DNA of 64,000 nt, taken from positions 2,914,001-2,978,000 of the forward strand of contig CAVWCQ010000008.1 in NCBI GenBank assembly GCA_963753545.1, written 5' to 3'. The position numbers and the translations under genes are program-made. How positions within the stretch are numbered: the first letter of the stretch is position 1; the number at the start of each line of letters is the position of its first letter. The notes under the pieces are model-generated. The model did no database searches and had not been told where the DNA came from. It was given only the letters and a program-made list of their open reading frames with translations. Below, piece after piece: positions 44,001 through 54,189 of this stretch. The stretch comes from CAVWCQ01 sp963753545. Its GTDB lineage: Bacteria; Chloroflexota; Anaerolineae; Aggregatilineales; Aggregatilineaceae.

Positions 44001-45546
44001 AGACCTGGCCCAATTGATCTTCGATCTCAAGTGCGCCAATCCGCAGGCGCGGATCAGCGTCAAGCTGGTGTCGGAGACAGGTGTCGGGACCATTGCCGCC
44101 GGGGTTGCCAAAGCGCACGCCGATACCATCGTGATCAGCGGTTATGACGGCGGTACGGGAGCCAGCCCACAAAGCTCGATCAAACATGCCGGGCTGCCCT
44201 TTGAAATTGGCATTGCTGAAACTCATCAGACATTAGTGCTTAAATAACCTGCGCGGGCGTGTCCGGCTGCAAACGGATGGCCAATTGAAGACCGGGCGCG
44301 ATATCGTGCTGGCGGCGATGCTCGGCGCGGAAGAATTCGCCTTTGGGACAGCAAGCCTGATCGTGCTGGGCTGCGTGATGATGCGCAAATGCCATCTCAA
44401 CACCTGTCCGGTTGGCGTGGCGACCCAAAACCCCGAACTCCGCAAGCTCTTTACAGGCGAACCCAACCACCTGATCACCTATTTCCGCTTTATGGCCCAA
44501 GAAATCCGCGAAATCATGGCCCAACTCGGCGTCCGCACTTTGACGAACTGATTGGGCGCACCGATCTGCTCCAGGTCCGCGAGGTTGATCACTGGAAAGC
44601 GAAAACGATTGATCTCAGCGCTGTGCTCTACCGCGCTCCCCAGGCGGATCGCACGGCAAGCTGCTGTGTTGAATCGCAGATCCACAAGATTGACCGGGTC
44701 ATGGACCGCAAGCTGATCCAACTGGCAACACCCGCCCTGGAAAAATGCGAACCCGTTCACATCGAAATGCCGATCACCAATTCAGATCGCACGGTGGGCG
44801 CGATGCTCTCCGGTGAGATTGCGCGCCGCTATGGGGACGAAGGGCTGGCCGATTGGACCGTCCAATGCACCTTCCAGGGAAGCGCGGGGCAGAGCTTCGG
44901 CGCATTCCTGGCAAAGGGCGTGACATTCCGGCTGGAAGGGGATGCAAACGACTACTTCGGCAAGGGATTGTCCGGTGGGCGATTGATTGCCGTGCCGCCA
45001 ACGGGAAGCACCTTCGCCGCGGAAGAAAACATCATCATCGGTAATACGGTGCTCTACGGCGCGACCAGCGGCGAGGCCTTTATTCGCGGCATGGCGGGCG
45101 AACGCTTTGCCGTGCGCAACAGCGGTGTAACCGCCGTAGTCGAGGGAACAGGTGATCACGCTGCCGAATACATGACGGGTGGGCGGATCATCGTCCTGGG
45201 CCGGGTCGGGCGCAACTTCGCGGCGGGCATGAGCGGTGGCATCGCCTACGTGTTAAACGCCACGGGTAACTTCGCCTACTTCTGCAACCAGTCGATGGTT
45301 GAGATTTCGCCTGTTATGGAAATCGAAGACCAGGACTTCCTCAAGGAATGGCTGCATAAGCACTATGTCTACACGGGCAGCACTGTCGCGCAGCGTGTAC
45401 TCGAACGCTGGCACGAATATATGCCCCGCTTTGTGAAGGTCCTGCCGCTGGAATATAAGCGCGTGCTTCAGGAACAGCAGATCCGCGAGACGGACAAAAT
45501 GCTGTCCCTCATCCGCGAAGAAGTGCATTTAGAGGTGGCGTACTAA
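41002..45546 (+). CDS. gltB: Glutamate synthase large subunit (two frameshifts)
   Basis: The protein is about 1,514 residues. It converts glutamine and 2-oxoglutarate into two glutamates. A short propeptide precedes the catalytic Cys22 in EHDACGIGF. The amidotransferase domain runs to about residue 430 (AHNGEINTIKGN). The central and FMN domains follow (GGRSNSGEGGEDPERF, AKPGEGGQLPGHKV, VISGYDGGTGASPQSS). The iron-sulfur motif is CVMMRKCHLNTCPVG, and the C-terminal beta-helix has GDANDYFGKGLSGGR. An extra A near 44244 and a lost T near 44543, both in single-base runs, break the frame. The stop shares one base with the gltD ATG. Confidence 0.93.
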
Positions 45547-46967
45547 TGGGCGATCCACAGGGTTTTATCAAGGTCAAGCGCGCCGAAAATAGTTACCGCC
45601 CCATCCATGAGCGGATCAACGACTTCAACGAGATCGAGGTCCCGATGGCGGACGATGCGCGGCGGCTTCAGGCGTCGCGCTGTATGGACTGCGGCGTGCC
45701 GTTTTGCCATTGGCAGTGCCCGGTTGGCAGCCTGATCCCCGAATGGCAGGAAAAACTGCAACGGGGCGACTGGAAAAGTGCCTACGATATTCTGCAAAAG
45801 ACCAACAACTTCCCGGAATTTACAGGGCGGTTGTGCCCGGCCCCCTGTGAAAGTTCCTGCGTGCTGGGCATCAACGATAAGCCAGTCTCGATCCGCGAGA
45901 ACGAGTTTTCGATCATCGAGCGCGCCTTTGCCGAAGGCTATGTCAAAGCTAAACCGCCCGCGTCCCGCACTGGAAAACGTGTCGCCGTGATCGGCAGCGG
46001 CCCTGCCGGGTTGGCCTGCGCCGACAGCCTGAACAAAATGGGGCACTCGGTGGTGCTTTTTGAAGCAGCGGATGCCGTTGGCGGTTATCTGCGCTATGGC
46101 GTGCCAGATTTTAAGCTGGACAAGGCGATCATTGACCGCCGCGTGAATCTGATGTTGGAAGAAGGGCTGGTGATCCAAACGGGCGTGCGCGTGGGCTTTG
46201 ATCTGCCTGTTGAGGACCTGTATGCCTCGTTTGATGCAGTCTGCGTCACCATTGGGGCGCGGACGGCGCGCGATCTGCCGATCCCAGGGCGCGAACTGGA
46301 CGGCATTTATCAGGCGCTTGATTTCCTTGAACAGCAAAATCGCGTGGTGAATGGGCAGGTCGTTCCCGACGATGATCGCATATCAGCCTTCGATAAACAC
46401 GTGGTGGTTATCGGCGGCGGCGATACCGGGTCGGACTGCGTGGGAACGGCCAACCGCCAGGGCGCAAAAAGCGTGACGCAGATCGAACTGCTGCCCCCGC
46501 TGCCCTCGGACCGCCCCGCGCACGAACCCTGGCCTCTCCCAGTTCGGCTTTACAAAACGACCAGCTCCCATGCTGAGGGATGCGAGCGGCTGTACAACAT
46601 CCAGACGCAGGCGTTCCTGGGCGACGATCAGCGGGTGAACCGGATGGCCTGCATCCAGGTCGATTGGGCCAAAAATAATGGACGGCACGAACTGGTTGAG
46701 CTTCCCGGCACCGAGTTTGAACGGCCCGCCGATCTCGTACTGCTGGCAATGGGATTTATCCACACGGAGCAGCAAGGTCTTGTTCATGACCTGGGAATCA
46801 GCCTCAATGAGCGGGGCAATATAGCCGTCGATCAAAGTTATATGGCCAGCGTTCCGGGCGTGTTCGCGGCGGGTGACTCGACGCGAGGCGCATCTCTGGT
46901 CGTCTGGGCCATCCAGGAAGGGCGGCTTGCCGCGAGCCACATCAACACGTATTTACAAGACGAATAG
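45546..46967 (+). CDS. gltD: Glutamate synthase small subunit
   Basis: The 473-residue flavoprotein passes electrons from NAD(P)H to GltB. The N-terminal iron-sulfur domain has CMDCGVPFCHWQCPVG and CPAPCESSCVLG. The FAD site is VAVIGSGPAGLACAD, the pyridine-nucleotide site VVVIGGGDTGSDCVG, and a late FAD motif is GVFAAGDSTRGASLVV. It overlaps gltB by one base (TAATG). A weak 7-bp hairpin, GGGGCGA/TCGCCCC (46979-47004), follows the stop and could be its terminator. Confidence 0.95.
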   Translation: MGDPQGFIKVKRAENSYRPIHERINDFNEIEVPMADDARRLQASRCMDCGVPFCHWQCPVGSLIPEWQEKLQRGDWKSAYDILQKTNNFPEFTGRLCPAPCESSCVLGINDKPVSIRENEFSIIERAFAEGYVKAKPPASRTGKRVAVIGSGPAGLACADSLNKMGHSVVLFEAADAVGGYLRYGVPDFKLDKAIIDRRVNLMLEEGLVIQTGVRVGFDLPVEDLYASFDAVCVTIGARTARDLPIPGRELDGIYQALDFLEQQNRVVNGQVVPDDDRISAFDKHVVVIGGGDTGSDCVGTANRQGAKSVTQIELLPPLPSDRPAHEPWPLPVRLYKTTSSHAEGCERLYNIQTQAFLGDDQRVNRMACIQVDWAKNNGRHELVELPGTEFERPADLVLLAMGFIHTEQQGLVHDLGISLNERGNIAVDQSYMASVPGVFAAGDSTRGASLVVWAIQEGRLAASHINTYLQDE

Positions 46968-47400
46968 AGCTTACGCTGGGGGCGAAGATGCAACTTATCG
47001 CCCCTAAATGATCATTAAGGGACGTTTGGAGCCATTTAGTGAAAAATAGCAGCTTTTGCTGACCCCGGAAAAATGTTAAATATCGGTCATTTCTTCTCGT
47101 GCAAAAGCCACTAACAAACCTTGCAAAAAATTAGTTGATCACTTCGCTCTCGTGGCGATCCTGCTACCCCCCCTAATCCGGCTGACGAAAAACCATTTTC
47201 TAACATTGAGCAACCCTCAGAGAGGCATTTGGTTAGGGAGGCTTATTATCGAGTTCCGATTACAAAGACGCCCCTATGAAGTGGAAGAAAGCACCTATGA
47301 GCAGTATAGCACGGATGTTCTGTTTTGTCAACGCACTGCTGAGAGGAAGTCCCCTCAAATGCAGCACTGCGCCGGACGGATAAAACGTCCGGCTTTAAGT
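46968..47400. other. Intergenic region between convergent operons
   Basis: The 433 bases between gltD and the sugar permease hold a possible gltD terminator (46979-47004), a near-palindrome CCCTAAATGATCATTAAGGG around 47002-47021, and the hairpin at 47371-47393 next to the permease stop. The rest is AT-rich with no recognisable gene. Longer plus-strand frames from 47152 are antisense shadows of the permease. Confidence 0.5.
47371..47393. terminator. Hairpin at the end of the sugar ABC operon
   Basis: GCCGGACG and CGTCCGGC form an 8-bp perfect stem with a seven-base loop. It lies eight bases past the stop of the MalG-like permease on the minus strand. No good T-run follows on that strand, while the plus strand has CTTTAAGTTT, so direction is uncertain. 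Confidence 0.55.
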
Positions 47401-48264
47401 TTATCCCTTGAGTGCTCCGGCGGTCAGACCGCGCAGGAACTGGCGCTGCATGGCGAAAACCAGGATCAGGACAGGTACGGTAGCGACAACTGCCGCCGCC
47501 ATCTGCACGCCCCAGACAACCATCCCCTGCCGCACCTGCATGTTGGCAATACCGATGGTCAGGGTAAACATCTCTTCCTTACGGATCATGACCAGGGGCC
47601 AGAGATAGTCGTTCCAGGCCAGCAGAAACTTAAAGATTGCCAGCGTTCCAAGTGCAGGGCGAGAGAGCGGGACGATGATCCGCAGAAAAATGCGCAGCGG
47701 ACCCGCCCCATCAATCCGGGCCGCGTCAAGCAGTTCGGATGGAATTGTCTTCATATACTGGGTCAGCAAAAAGATGCCATAGGCGTCCACCACGCCGGGA
47801 ATGATCAGCGACTTATAGGTATTCACCCAGTGCAAAATGCGGGAAAACAGGTAGAAGGACGGGATCAAAGTCGCGTAGACAGGCAGCATCATCGTGATTA
47901 ACATCAGCCAGAACAGGATCTGTTTGCCCCGGAAGTTATATTTGGCAAAGGCGAAGGCCGCCAGAGCATCGAGAGACAGAACAAGAACGAGGCTCAACCC
48001 GGTGACAATAATGCTGTTCCGGTAGTAGCGCCAGTACTGGTACTTGAGCGTCAAACGCTCGGATGCCTGAAAGCCGTTGAACAGCCGATCATATTGGACC
48101 AACTGTGGTTTGTCGGAAAACATCTGCCCGCTCATTAACTCGTCATCCGTTTTGAGCGACGTTTCAACCATCCAAACATAAGGGAAGGCATAAAACAGGG
48201 CGAAAAAACACAGGAAGACGGCTAACACAGCCTGTCCGAGTTTGGCTTTCTGTTTTGCATTCAT
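47401..48264 (-). CDS. Carbohydrate ABC transporter permease (MalG-like)
   Basis: The 287-residue membrane protein has six predicted membrane segments. The EAA loop that docks to the ATPase reads LLDAARIDGAGPLRIFLRII, and the family-typical AWNDYLWPLVMI and a C-terminal GLTAGALKG are present. It overlaps the preceding MalF-like gene by four bases and is the last gene of the operon. No ATPase is encoded in this operon, so a shared MsmK/MsmX-type ATPase from elsewhere is probably used. Confidence 0.9.
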   Translation of the reverse strand: MNAKQKAKLGQAVLAVFLCFFALFYAFPYVWMVETSLKTDDELMSGQMFSDKPQLVQYDRLFNGFQASERLTLKYQYWRYYRNSIIVTGLSLVLVLSLDALAAFAFAKYNFRGKQILFWLMLITMMLPVYATLIPSFYLFSRILHWVNTYKSLIIPGVVDAYGIFLLTQYMKTIPSELLDAARIDGAGPLRIFLRIIVPLSRPALGTLAIFKFLLAWNDYLWPLVMIRKEEMFTLTIGIANMQVRQGMVVWGVQMAAAVVATVPVLILVFAMQRQFLRGLTAGALKG

Positions 48265-49230
48265 GATGCGTACTCCAAATCGCGCCCAAAGAAGCGGTAG
48301 TTCAGGAAGCTCACGACAAACATGATCAGAGTCAGGGCAATGGCAATGGCAGAAGCGTATCCGAATTCCTGGTAGGCAAATCCCTGCTGGTACAGGTAGA
48401 GCGCGACGGTTTCTGTCTTATGAAGCGGCGCGCCGTTTGTTAACAATTGGATGGGCGCGAAAATCCCCAAGAGGTAGATAAACCCGGTTGTCAAAACAAA
48501 AACCAGCACCGGGCGAAGCAGCGGCACGCGTGATGTGCCGGAAGGAGCGCAGGCCGTTCGCACCATCAATCTTTGCCGCCTCGTAGAGTTCCTGCGGAAT
48601 GCTCCGCAAACCTGACATGATGATCAGCGAGTCCCAGCCAACCCCGGCCCAGATCAACATAATAATCAGCGCCCAGAGTGCTGTTGCCGGTTCGCCCAGC
48701 CAGTTATGGCGATCAAGCCCCATGTTTTCCAGAATGGCGTTGAGATAGCCGTAGCGATAGTTCAGAAGCTGTTTCCAGATTTGCGTAATGACCACAATCG
48801 AGGTGACGGCGGGCATAAAGAAGACAGCACGCAAAATCATCGAGAGCCATTCCGGGATGTTGTCAAGCAGAACAGCCAGGATGACCGACAGAGAGGTTCC
48901 GATGAGCGTGCAGGAAATGGTGATGATCCCGGTAACTTGAAGGCTGTGGAGAAAACGCCCGTCGTGAACCAGCGTCTCATAGTGTTTAAAGTTGACAAAG
49001 GTCAGCCCAGACCCCTGGTGAATATAGGGGTTCCAATCGGCAAAACTTAAGTAGACGGAGAACAAAATCGGGAATAGCTGGAAAACGATAAATGCAATAA
49101 AAAATGGGGAAATAAAAGCATAGGGCGCAAAGCTCTCCCAGAATCGGCTCAGGCGATCCTGCTGCGTCTCCGGGAGTTTGAGCGGTTGGACTTGATCAGC
49201 TACTTTGATTCTGCATCGCCGGTTCCTCAT
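48261..49230 (-). CDS. Carbohydrate ABC transporter permease (MalF-like, frameshifted)
   Basis: The permease of about 323 residues starts with a polar N-terminus and then PYAFISPFFIAFIVFQLFPI, the first membrane segment of MalF-type subunits. The EAA loop is LYEAAKIDGANGLRSFRHIT. Just after it, an extra base near 48527 shifts the frame. The correct reading continues LLRPVLVFVLTTGFIYLLGI to the stop at 48261. The exact start is uncertain: ATG at 49230 gives MRNRRCRIKVADQ, but a better-placed ATG in another frame suggests a further small error near 49200. It is the partner of the MalG-like gene. Confidence 0.83.
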
Positions 49231-49240
49231 CTTATAACGA

Positions 49241-49265
49241 AGGCGGGAGTAAGCTTCTCCCGCCT
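49241..49265 (-). terminator. Hairpin after the sugar-binding protein gene
   Basis: AGGCGGGAG and CTCCCGCCT pair over 9 bp around a seven-base loop, between the binding-protein stop and the first permease. Without a T-run it is probably an attenuator or mRNA-stabilising stem that favours the abundant binding protein. Confidence 0.65.
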
Positions 49266-49286
49266 CATCAACCGATCACTTATGAG

Positions 49287-50555
49287 TTATTCCAACGGCG
49301 GCGCACTTGCAGCCGCTTCGTCGAGCGCGTCCTGAGGATCTGTGCCTTCCATCGTCACCCTATAAATCGCGTCATTCAGCGCGTCAGCGACTTCGGTAGA
49401 GGGCAGCTCCATGCCTACCGTGTTGGCGGACCAATCGGCAACCAGGCGAGCGAGTGGAACACCGAGATATTCATTCACGCCGTCGAGATCGATGAAATCC
49501 CAGGCAGTCTTCAGGGAGGGCACACCACCGACTACATCGTAGTAGGTCGCCATCACCTCGGGCTGTTCCAGGTAAACCACGAATTCGCGGGCGAGATCCT
49601 GCTGTTCGGATGCAACTGGAACAGAGAAGCAGGCCCCGCCAGTAGCAGCATGAACCGTGCGATCCGTTGGGCCGAACGGCATTGGCGCGACACCCCACTG
49701 CCCCTGCATTTCGGGTGCAGCAGACGCAAGCTCGGTGGCATACCAGGAACCGCGCATCGTCGCCAGGGCATCACCATTCTTGAGGGCAATCATCGAATCG
49801 CCATCCAGGACATCATCCCAGGGCAAAGCGACGTTATACTCATTAAACAGGTCACTGTAGAGTTTGAGGGCCTGGACACCCGCATCGGAATTGAAGGTAT
49901 ATTCCTTGCCATCGTCACTGACCAGACGTCCACCGTAGGGCGCGAGGAAGCCCTGATACCAGCCATAATAGTCTGCCGGGGCCAATACGAGAGCCTTCTG
50001 ATCGTCGTTCGATACGGCCTGCGCGACTTTGATGAAATCTTCGGTTGTCGCCGGGAAACCATCCAGACCAGCTTCGGCAATCGCCGGATCGAAAACGTCT
50101 TTGCGGTAGAAGATCAGGTTGAAGTCCAGGTCTGCCGGAACACCGTATTGAGCGCCCGCATAACCGCACAACTGCCAGCCGCCCGCCACGAAATCATCTG
50201 GATTCAGCTCGGCTTCGATACCTTCCAGGGGAGAGAGAGCGCCATCGCGGATCAGGTCGCCCGCCCACATGGGATCGAGGGTCACGACATCGGGAACACC
50301 ACCGCCAGAGGCCAGGGTCGTGACAATGGCATCACGATAAACTTCGTACTCAAAGCGTTCGACGTTGACGGTGACACCCGGATGGGTTGCTTCGAATCCT
50401 GCGGCTACCGAATCGAGCCAATCCGCCGTCCAGACAAATCCCCAAACGGTGAGCGTTGTATCTGCTCTGGCCTGCACGCGCGCGGCTGAGTGAATTTGCG
50501 TTCCACCCGCAGCAAGCAGGGTCAAAACGAGAAGCAGACTCAATAGTTTACGCAT
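49287..50555 (-). CDS. Sugar ABC transporter substrate-binding protein
   Basis: The 422-residue extracellular binding protein has a signal peptide (MRKLLSLLLVLTLLAAGG) without a lipobox cysteine, then LTVWGFVWTADWLDSVAAGF. This is the typical start of family 1 solute-binding proteins for oligosaccharides. GGGVPDVVTLDPMWAGDL and YGVPADLDFNLIFYRKDVF are further conserved parts. It sits between a BadF-type kinase and the MalF/MalG-like permeases and probably sets the transporter's specificity, likely a beta-linked glycoside given the GH4 enzymes in the operon. It ends 57 bases before the permease gene. Confidence 0.9.
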   Translation of the reverse strand: MRKLLSLLLVLTLLAAGGTQIHSAARVQARADTTLTVWGFVWTADWLDSVAAGFEATHPGVTVNVERFEYEVYRDAIVTTLASGGGVPDVVTLDPMWAGDLIRDGALSPLEGIEAELNPDDFVAGGWQLCGYAGAQYGVPADLDFNLIFYRKDVFDPAIAEAGLDGFPATTEDFIKVAQAVSNDDQKALVLAPADYYGWYQGFLAPYGGRLVSDDGKEYTFNSDAGVQALKLYSDLFNEYNVALPWDDVLDGDSMIALKNGDALATMRGSWYATELASAAPEMQGQWGVAPMPFGPTDRTVHAATGGACFSVPVASEQQDLAREFVVYLEQPEVMATYYDVVGGVPSLKTAWDFIDLDGVNEYLGVPLARLVADWSANTVGMELPSTEVADALNDAIYRVTMEGTDPQDALDEAAASAPPLE

Positions 50556-50615
50556 GTTTGTTTCCTCCTTGAAACGAACCCGATGAAAGTTTTTTGCGGA
50601 CGAAAGGTGATGTGG

Positions 50616-51618
50616 TCAATCCCCTCCTTCTTGCTGGATCGATAAGTGTTTTGGCAAACTAGCGTGCAGCGTACTCAGAAATGATTCATGGGTAGTCAGG
50701 CCAGCGTGATCGGCGGCCAACAAAACCGCGCCAACCACAGGCCGGGTATTCAGCCGCTTCAAAACAGCGTGAGGCGCGTGAGGATCGATACATTCCTGGA
50801 TGGTGTCCAGAAGCAGAGGGCCTTTTCCATAAAAAACGCTGCCGCCAAGTACGACATCGCAGGGAACAATCCAGCAGATCGAGACGACGCAGGACGGTGA
50901 CTATCGTGATGCCAATCTCCTGACCCAGCGTTCGAATCAACTGGCGTGCAACCTCATCTCCCCTGTTCGCGGTTTCAAAGACCAGGGGAACGAGATCATG
51001 AATATGGCGCGATGAAATGCTCTGCTGGGACAACTGCTCAGCCAGTGTTTCCATATCGGCCATACCGAGCGCCTTAAGGAACACATCTGCCAACTGAGTT
51101 GGCGTGCCGCGTCCATCCCAGCCCCGGAACGCATATCCCATCGCCGTCATGCCCAGCCAGCCGCCTCCGCCATAAAAGTCGCCTGTCACTTCGCCCAGAG
51201 CTGGCAAACGAAATTCCCGCCGATCCTGGCTGATCCCGCCAGCATTAAAGCCCGTTCCGCAGACAACACCCATGCCATAGGGCTGGCTGCTCCCCGCGCG
51301 AAAGACGGCAAGCACGTCGTTGTAGATCGTGATATCCTGGCCCAAGTCGAAGGCGCGCAGCTCCGGTTCCAGGCGGATAAAGTCGAGACGTGTGTCGGCC
51401 CCTGCCAGACAGTAAGCGATTTCATCCGCCTTTTTTCCAGCCAGCGCCTGTTCGGCGGCTTCCCGGATATGCTTGAGGGCCGTCACCATGCCGCACGTCT
51501 GGTAATTCGACTTTCCGCTGAGGCCAACGCCCAACACAGCACCGCTGCTGTCGATGGCTATTGCCTCGGTTTTGGAACCGCCGCCGTCAATGCCCAGGTA
51601 CACGCGCTCGCCAGACAT
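50616..51618 (-). CDS. BadF/BadG-type sugar kinase, N-acetylglucosamine kinase-like (frameshifted)
   Basis: The ASKHA-fold kinase of about 334 residues starts at 51618 (MSGERVYLGIDGGGSKTEAI, the phosphate-binding loop). It continues with YCLAGADTRLD, the catalytic region IYNDVLAVFRAG, GVVCGTGFNAGG, and EVTGDFYGGGGWLG. An extra T near 50870 shifts the frame; the correct end reads DVVLGGSVFYGKGPLLLDTI and stops at 50616. The family contains GlcNAc and glucosamine kinases. Here it lies ten bases after a GH4 phospho-glycosidase gene, so it may phosphorylate the imported sugar or disaccharide that GH4 then cleaves. The substrate is inferred only. Confidence 0.8.
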
Positions 51619-51628
51619 AATCGTTTCC

Positions 51629-52888
51629 CTACTTATTGAACTGGGGCAGATACTGAGAATGCGCCGCTTTGAGGGTTTCCCACAGCGACACTGCGACATC
51701 CCAGGATGGAACCAGCGGGTGAGCCAGCAGTGCCAGCCGGGCCGTGTCTTCGTTCCCGGTGACGGCAGCTTCAATCGTCAGTTCTTCAAAGGCCTTGACG
51801 GAGGCGACAAGGCCGCGAATACTGGCCGGAAGACGCCCCGCTGTCAGGGTGTGTGGGCCGCTCTTGCCAATCACGGCAGGTACTTCAACCACGCTGTCAG
51901 GAGCCAAATCGGGCAGCGCGTAGTTGTTACGCACGTTGACGATATGTACGTCGCGTCGATCCTGGGCAATGGAGCGGATCAATTCAACGGCTGCTGTTGA
52001 GTAATATGCACCGCCGCGTTCCTCAAGCAGTTCCGGTTTCTTCGCCAGCGAGGGATCGGCGTACATTTCCAGCAGGTCCGCCTCGATCTCCTGCAGATAT
52101 TCGGCGCGGGTGCTGCCGCCGTTTTTCATTTCCGCCAGAACCTGATCGGTGTGGACAAAATAGCGGATGTAGTAGTTGGGAATCATGCCCAACTGTTGCA
52201 GGTACGTCTCGGAAAATGCCCCGCCCCACACCGTATCGGCATGCAGCAGACGTTCGGTCACGTCTTCCCCATCCAGCCAGACGCGCCGTGCCCAACTCAA
52301 GTGATTCAGGCCCACATAATCGAGTTCGATCCGGCTGGGTTCAACGTTTAAGGTTTGGGCAATGCTGCGCACCATGTTGATCGGCACATTGCACAGGCCA
52401 ATCGCCTTCGCGCCGCTGTGCCGCAGGATAGCCTCTGTAATCAATCCGCTGGGATTCGTGAAGTTGATCAGCCACGCTTGCGGCGCAAGCCGGGCAATAT
52501 CGCGGGCAATCTCCAACATGACAGGCACGGTGCGCAGCGCCTTGGCAAATCCGCCTGGGCCTGTCGTTTCCTGCCCAATCACGCCATAGTCCAGCGGCAG
52601 ACGTTCATCCAGCGCCCGCGCTGCCATCCCACCCACACGCAGTTGAGCAACGACAAAATCAGCGTCGTCCAGCGCTTCGGCCCGATCGGTCGTGACACAC
52701 AATTCGATCCCGGTTGCCTGTACCATACGCCGTGCCAGCCCACCGACGATGTCCAGACGCTGCGGGTTGATATCTTGTAAGACAATACGCCCCACCGGAA
52801 GTTCCGGGTGATAGCGGATAAAGCCATCAATCAATTCGGGCGTATAGGTGCTGCCACCACCAATCACGGCGATTTTCAACGGTTTCAT
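51629..52888 (-). CDS. GH4 6-phospho-beta-glucosidase-like enzyme, copy 1
   Basis: The 419-residue enzyme belongs to glycoside hydrolase family 4, which uses NAD and a divalent metal in a redox-elimination mechanism. It has the NAD-binding start IAVIGGGSTYTPELIDGF, QLRVGGMAARALDE, and GQETTGPGGFAKALRT. The region INFTNPSGLITEAI, the metal-binding Cys in GLCNVP, and the His in VGLNHLSW follow. These motifs fit the 6-phospho-beta-glucosidase group rather than the alpha-galactosidases. It overlaps the other GH4 gene by four bases and is clearly a distant paralogue of it. Confidence 0.87.
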   Translation of the reverse strand: MKPLKIAVIGGGSTYTPELIDGFIRYHPELPVGRIVLQDINPQRLDIVGGLARRMVQATGIELCVTTDRAEALDDADFVVAQLRVGGMAARALDERLPLDYGVIGQETTGPGGFAKALRTVPVMLEIARDIARLAPQAWLINFTNPSGLITEAILRHSGAKAIGLCNVPINMVRSIAQTLNVEPSRIELDYVGLNHLSWARRVWLDGEDVTERLLHADTVWGGAFSETYLQQLGMIPNYYIRYFVHTDQVLAEMKNGGSTRAEYLQEIEADLLEMYADPSLAKKPELLEERGGAYYSTAAVELIRSIAQDRRDVHIVNVRNNYALPDLAPDSVVEVPAVIGKSGPHTLTAGRLPASIRGLVASVKAFEELTIEAAVTGNEDTARLALLAHPLVPSWDVAVSLWETLKAAHSQYLPQFNK

Positions 52889-54189
52889 AGAGTGACTCCA
52901 GATAAAAATTGAGGAAGATAATCTCGGTTTTCGGCAAGCAGCGCCGCCAGTAGAGACTGCGCTGCTGCAAAAGATGGGACCAGGGGATGGGCCAGCAGCG
53001 CCTGAAGCGCAACCCGGCGATCCCCGGTGATCGCCGCTTGAATGGTGAGCATCTCAGCCGCCTTGACACCCTGGATGAGGCCGCGAATATGTGCCGGAAT
53101 GGGAGCAGCGGGCAGCGGATGAGCGCCGCTGGCGTCCACCCGGCAGGGCACTTCGACCACTGCCTGCGGCGGCAGATCGGTTAAGGTGGTTTCGTTCGGC
53201 ACGTTGAGAATATGCGTGTCGCCCGTGTCGTTGACCAGCGAGGCAATCAGGCTGACGGCGGCTGTTGAATAGAGTGCGCCGCCACGCTCCGAGAGCAGCG
53301 CGGGCTTTTCGGCAAGGGATGGATCGGCATACTGTTTGAGTAGTTCCTTTTCGATTTCCCTGGCACGTTCGGCGCGGGTTTGGGAAGCCTGGCGCTGGTT
53401 CGCCAACATGCGATCATGGTGGTAATAAAAAGCCAGGTAGTAGCCGGGAATAAGCCCCAATGTTTCGAGCAAATCGGGCGAAAATACGGGGTCGCGTTCC
53501 TGTTCGGCCATGGCGATCATCGCCTGAAGCGCCTGCTGCATCCGGTCCTGTCCATCGACCCACACCCCGCGCACCCAGCCCAAATGGTTGAGGCCGACAT
53601 AATCGAGGGTCACCTGCTCCGGGGCGGCACCCAGCAGCGCGGCAATTTCAACACGCAGGTTCGTAGGCAAATTGCAGAGGCCGATTGCCTGTACCCCACT
53701 ATGACAGCGTAAGGCTTCCGTCACCAGTCCTGAGGGATTGGTGAAATTGATCAGCGTGGATTGCGGCGCGAGACGTTCAACATCACGTGCGATATCCAGC
53801 ATCACCGGGACAGTGCGCAGCGCCTTGGCGATACCGCCCGGTCCTACCGTCTCCTGCCCAATCACGCCGTAACGCGGAGGGATGGTCTCATCAAGCTGGC
53901 GGGCGGCCATCCCACCGACGCGAATCTGGGTGAGGATAAAATCGGCCCCTTCGAGTGCAGCCAAACGATCTGTGGTCAGAACCAAGCGGGCCGGATGTCC
54001 GTTCCGATCCAACATACGCCTTGCTAAACCGCCGACTGTCTCCAAGCGCCACTCGTAGAGATCCATCAGCACGAGCGTATCCAGATCAATCGCCTGCTGG
54101 TAGTGAATGAGACCATCGATCAACTCTGGGGTATAGGTGCTGCCCCCACCGATCACTGCGATTTTTAGCCGTTTTCCCATAGCGTTCAC
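52885..54189 (-). CDS. GH4 6-phospho-beta-glucosidase-like enzyme, copy 2
   Basis: The 434-residue paralogue has the same order of motifs: IAVIGGGSTYTPELIDGL, QIRVGGMAARQLDE, GQETVGPGGIAKALRT, INFTNPSGLVTEAL, GLCNLPTNL with the metal-site Cys, and VGLNHLGWVRGV with the His. The two copies differ through most of their length, so they probably act on different phospho-glycosides or linkages. It overlaps the ROK regulator upstream and GH4 copy 1 downstream by four bases each, so translation of all three is coupled. Confidence 0.87.
   Translation of the reverse strand: MNAMGKRLKIAVIGGGSTYTPELIDGLIHYQQAIDLDTLVLMDLYEWRLETVGGLARRMLDRNGHPARLVLTTDRLAALEGADFILTQIRVGGMAARQLDETIPPRYGVIGQETVGPGGIAKALRTVPVMLDIARDVERLAPQSTLINFTNPSGLVTEALRCHSGVQAIGLCNLPTNLRVEIAALLGAAPEQVTLDYVGLNHLGWVRGVWVDGQDRMQQALQAMIAMAEQERDPVFSPDLLETLGLIPGYYLAFYYHHDRMLANQRQASQTRAERAREIEKELLKQYADPSLAEKPALLSERGGALYSTAAVSLIASLVNDTGDTHILNVPNETTLTDLPPQAVVEVPCRVDASGAHPLPAAPIPAHIRGLIQGVKAAEMLTIQAAITGDRRVALQALLAHPLVPSFAAAQSLLAALLAENRDYLPQFLSGVTL

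Noticed and set aside
47152..47901. A 249-codon plus-strand frame
   Set aside because: Antisense to the MalG-like permease, with highly polar composition unlike a real protein.
49650..50489. A 279-codon plus-strand frame
   Set aside because: Antisense to the sugar-binding protein gene; no motif.
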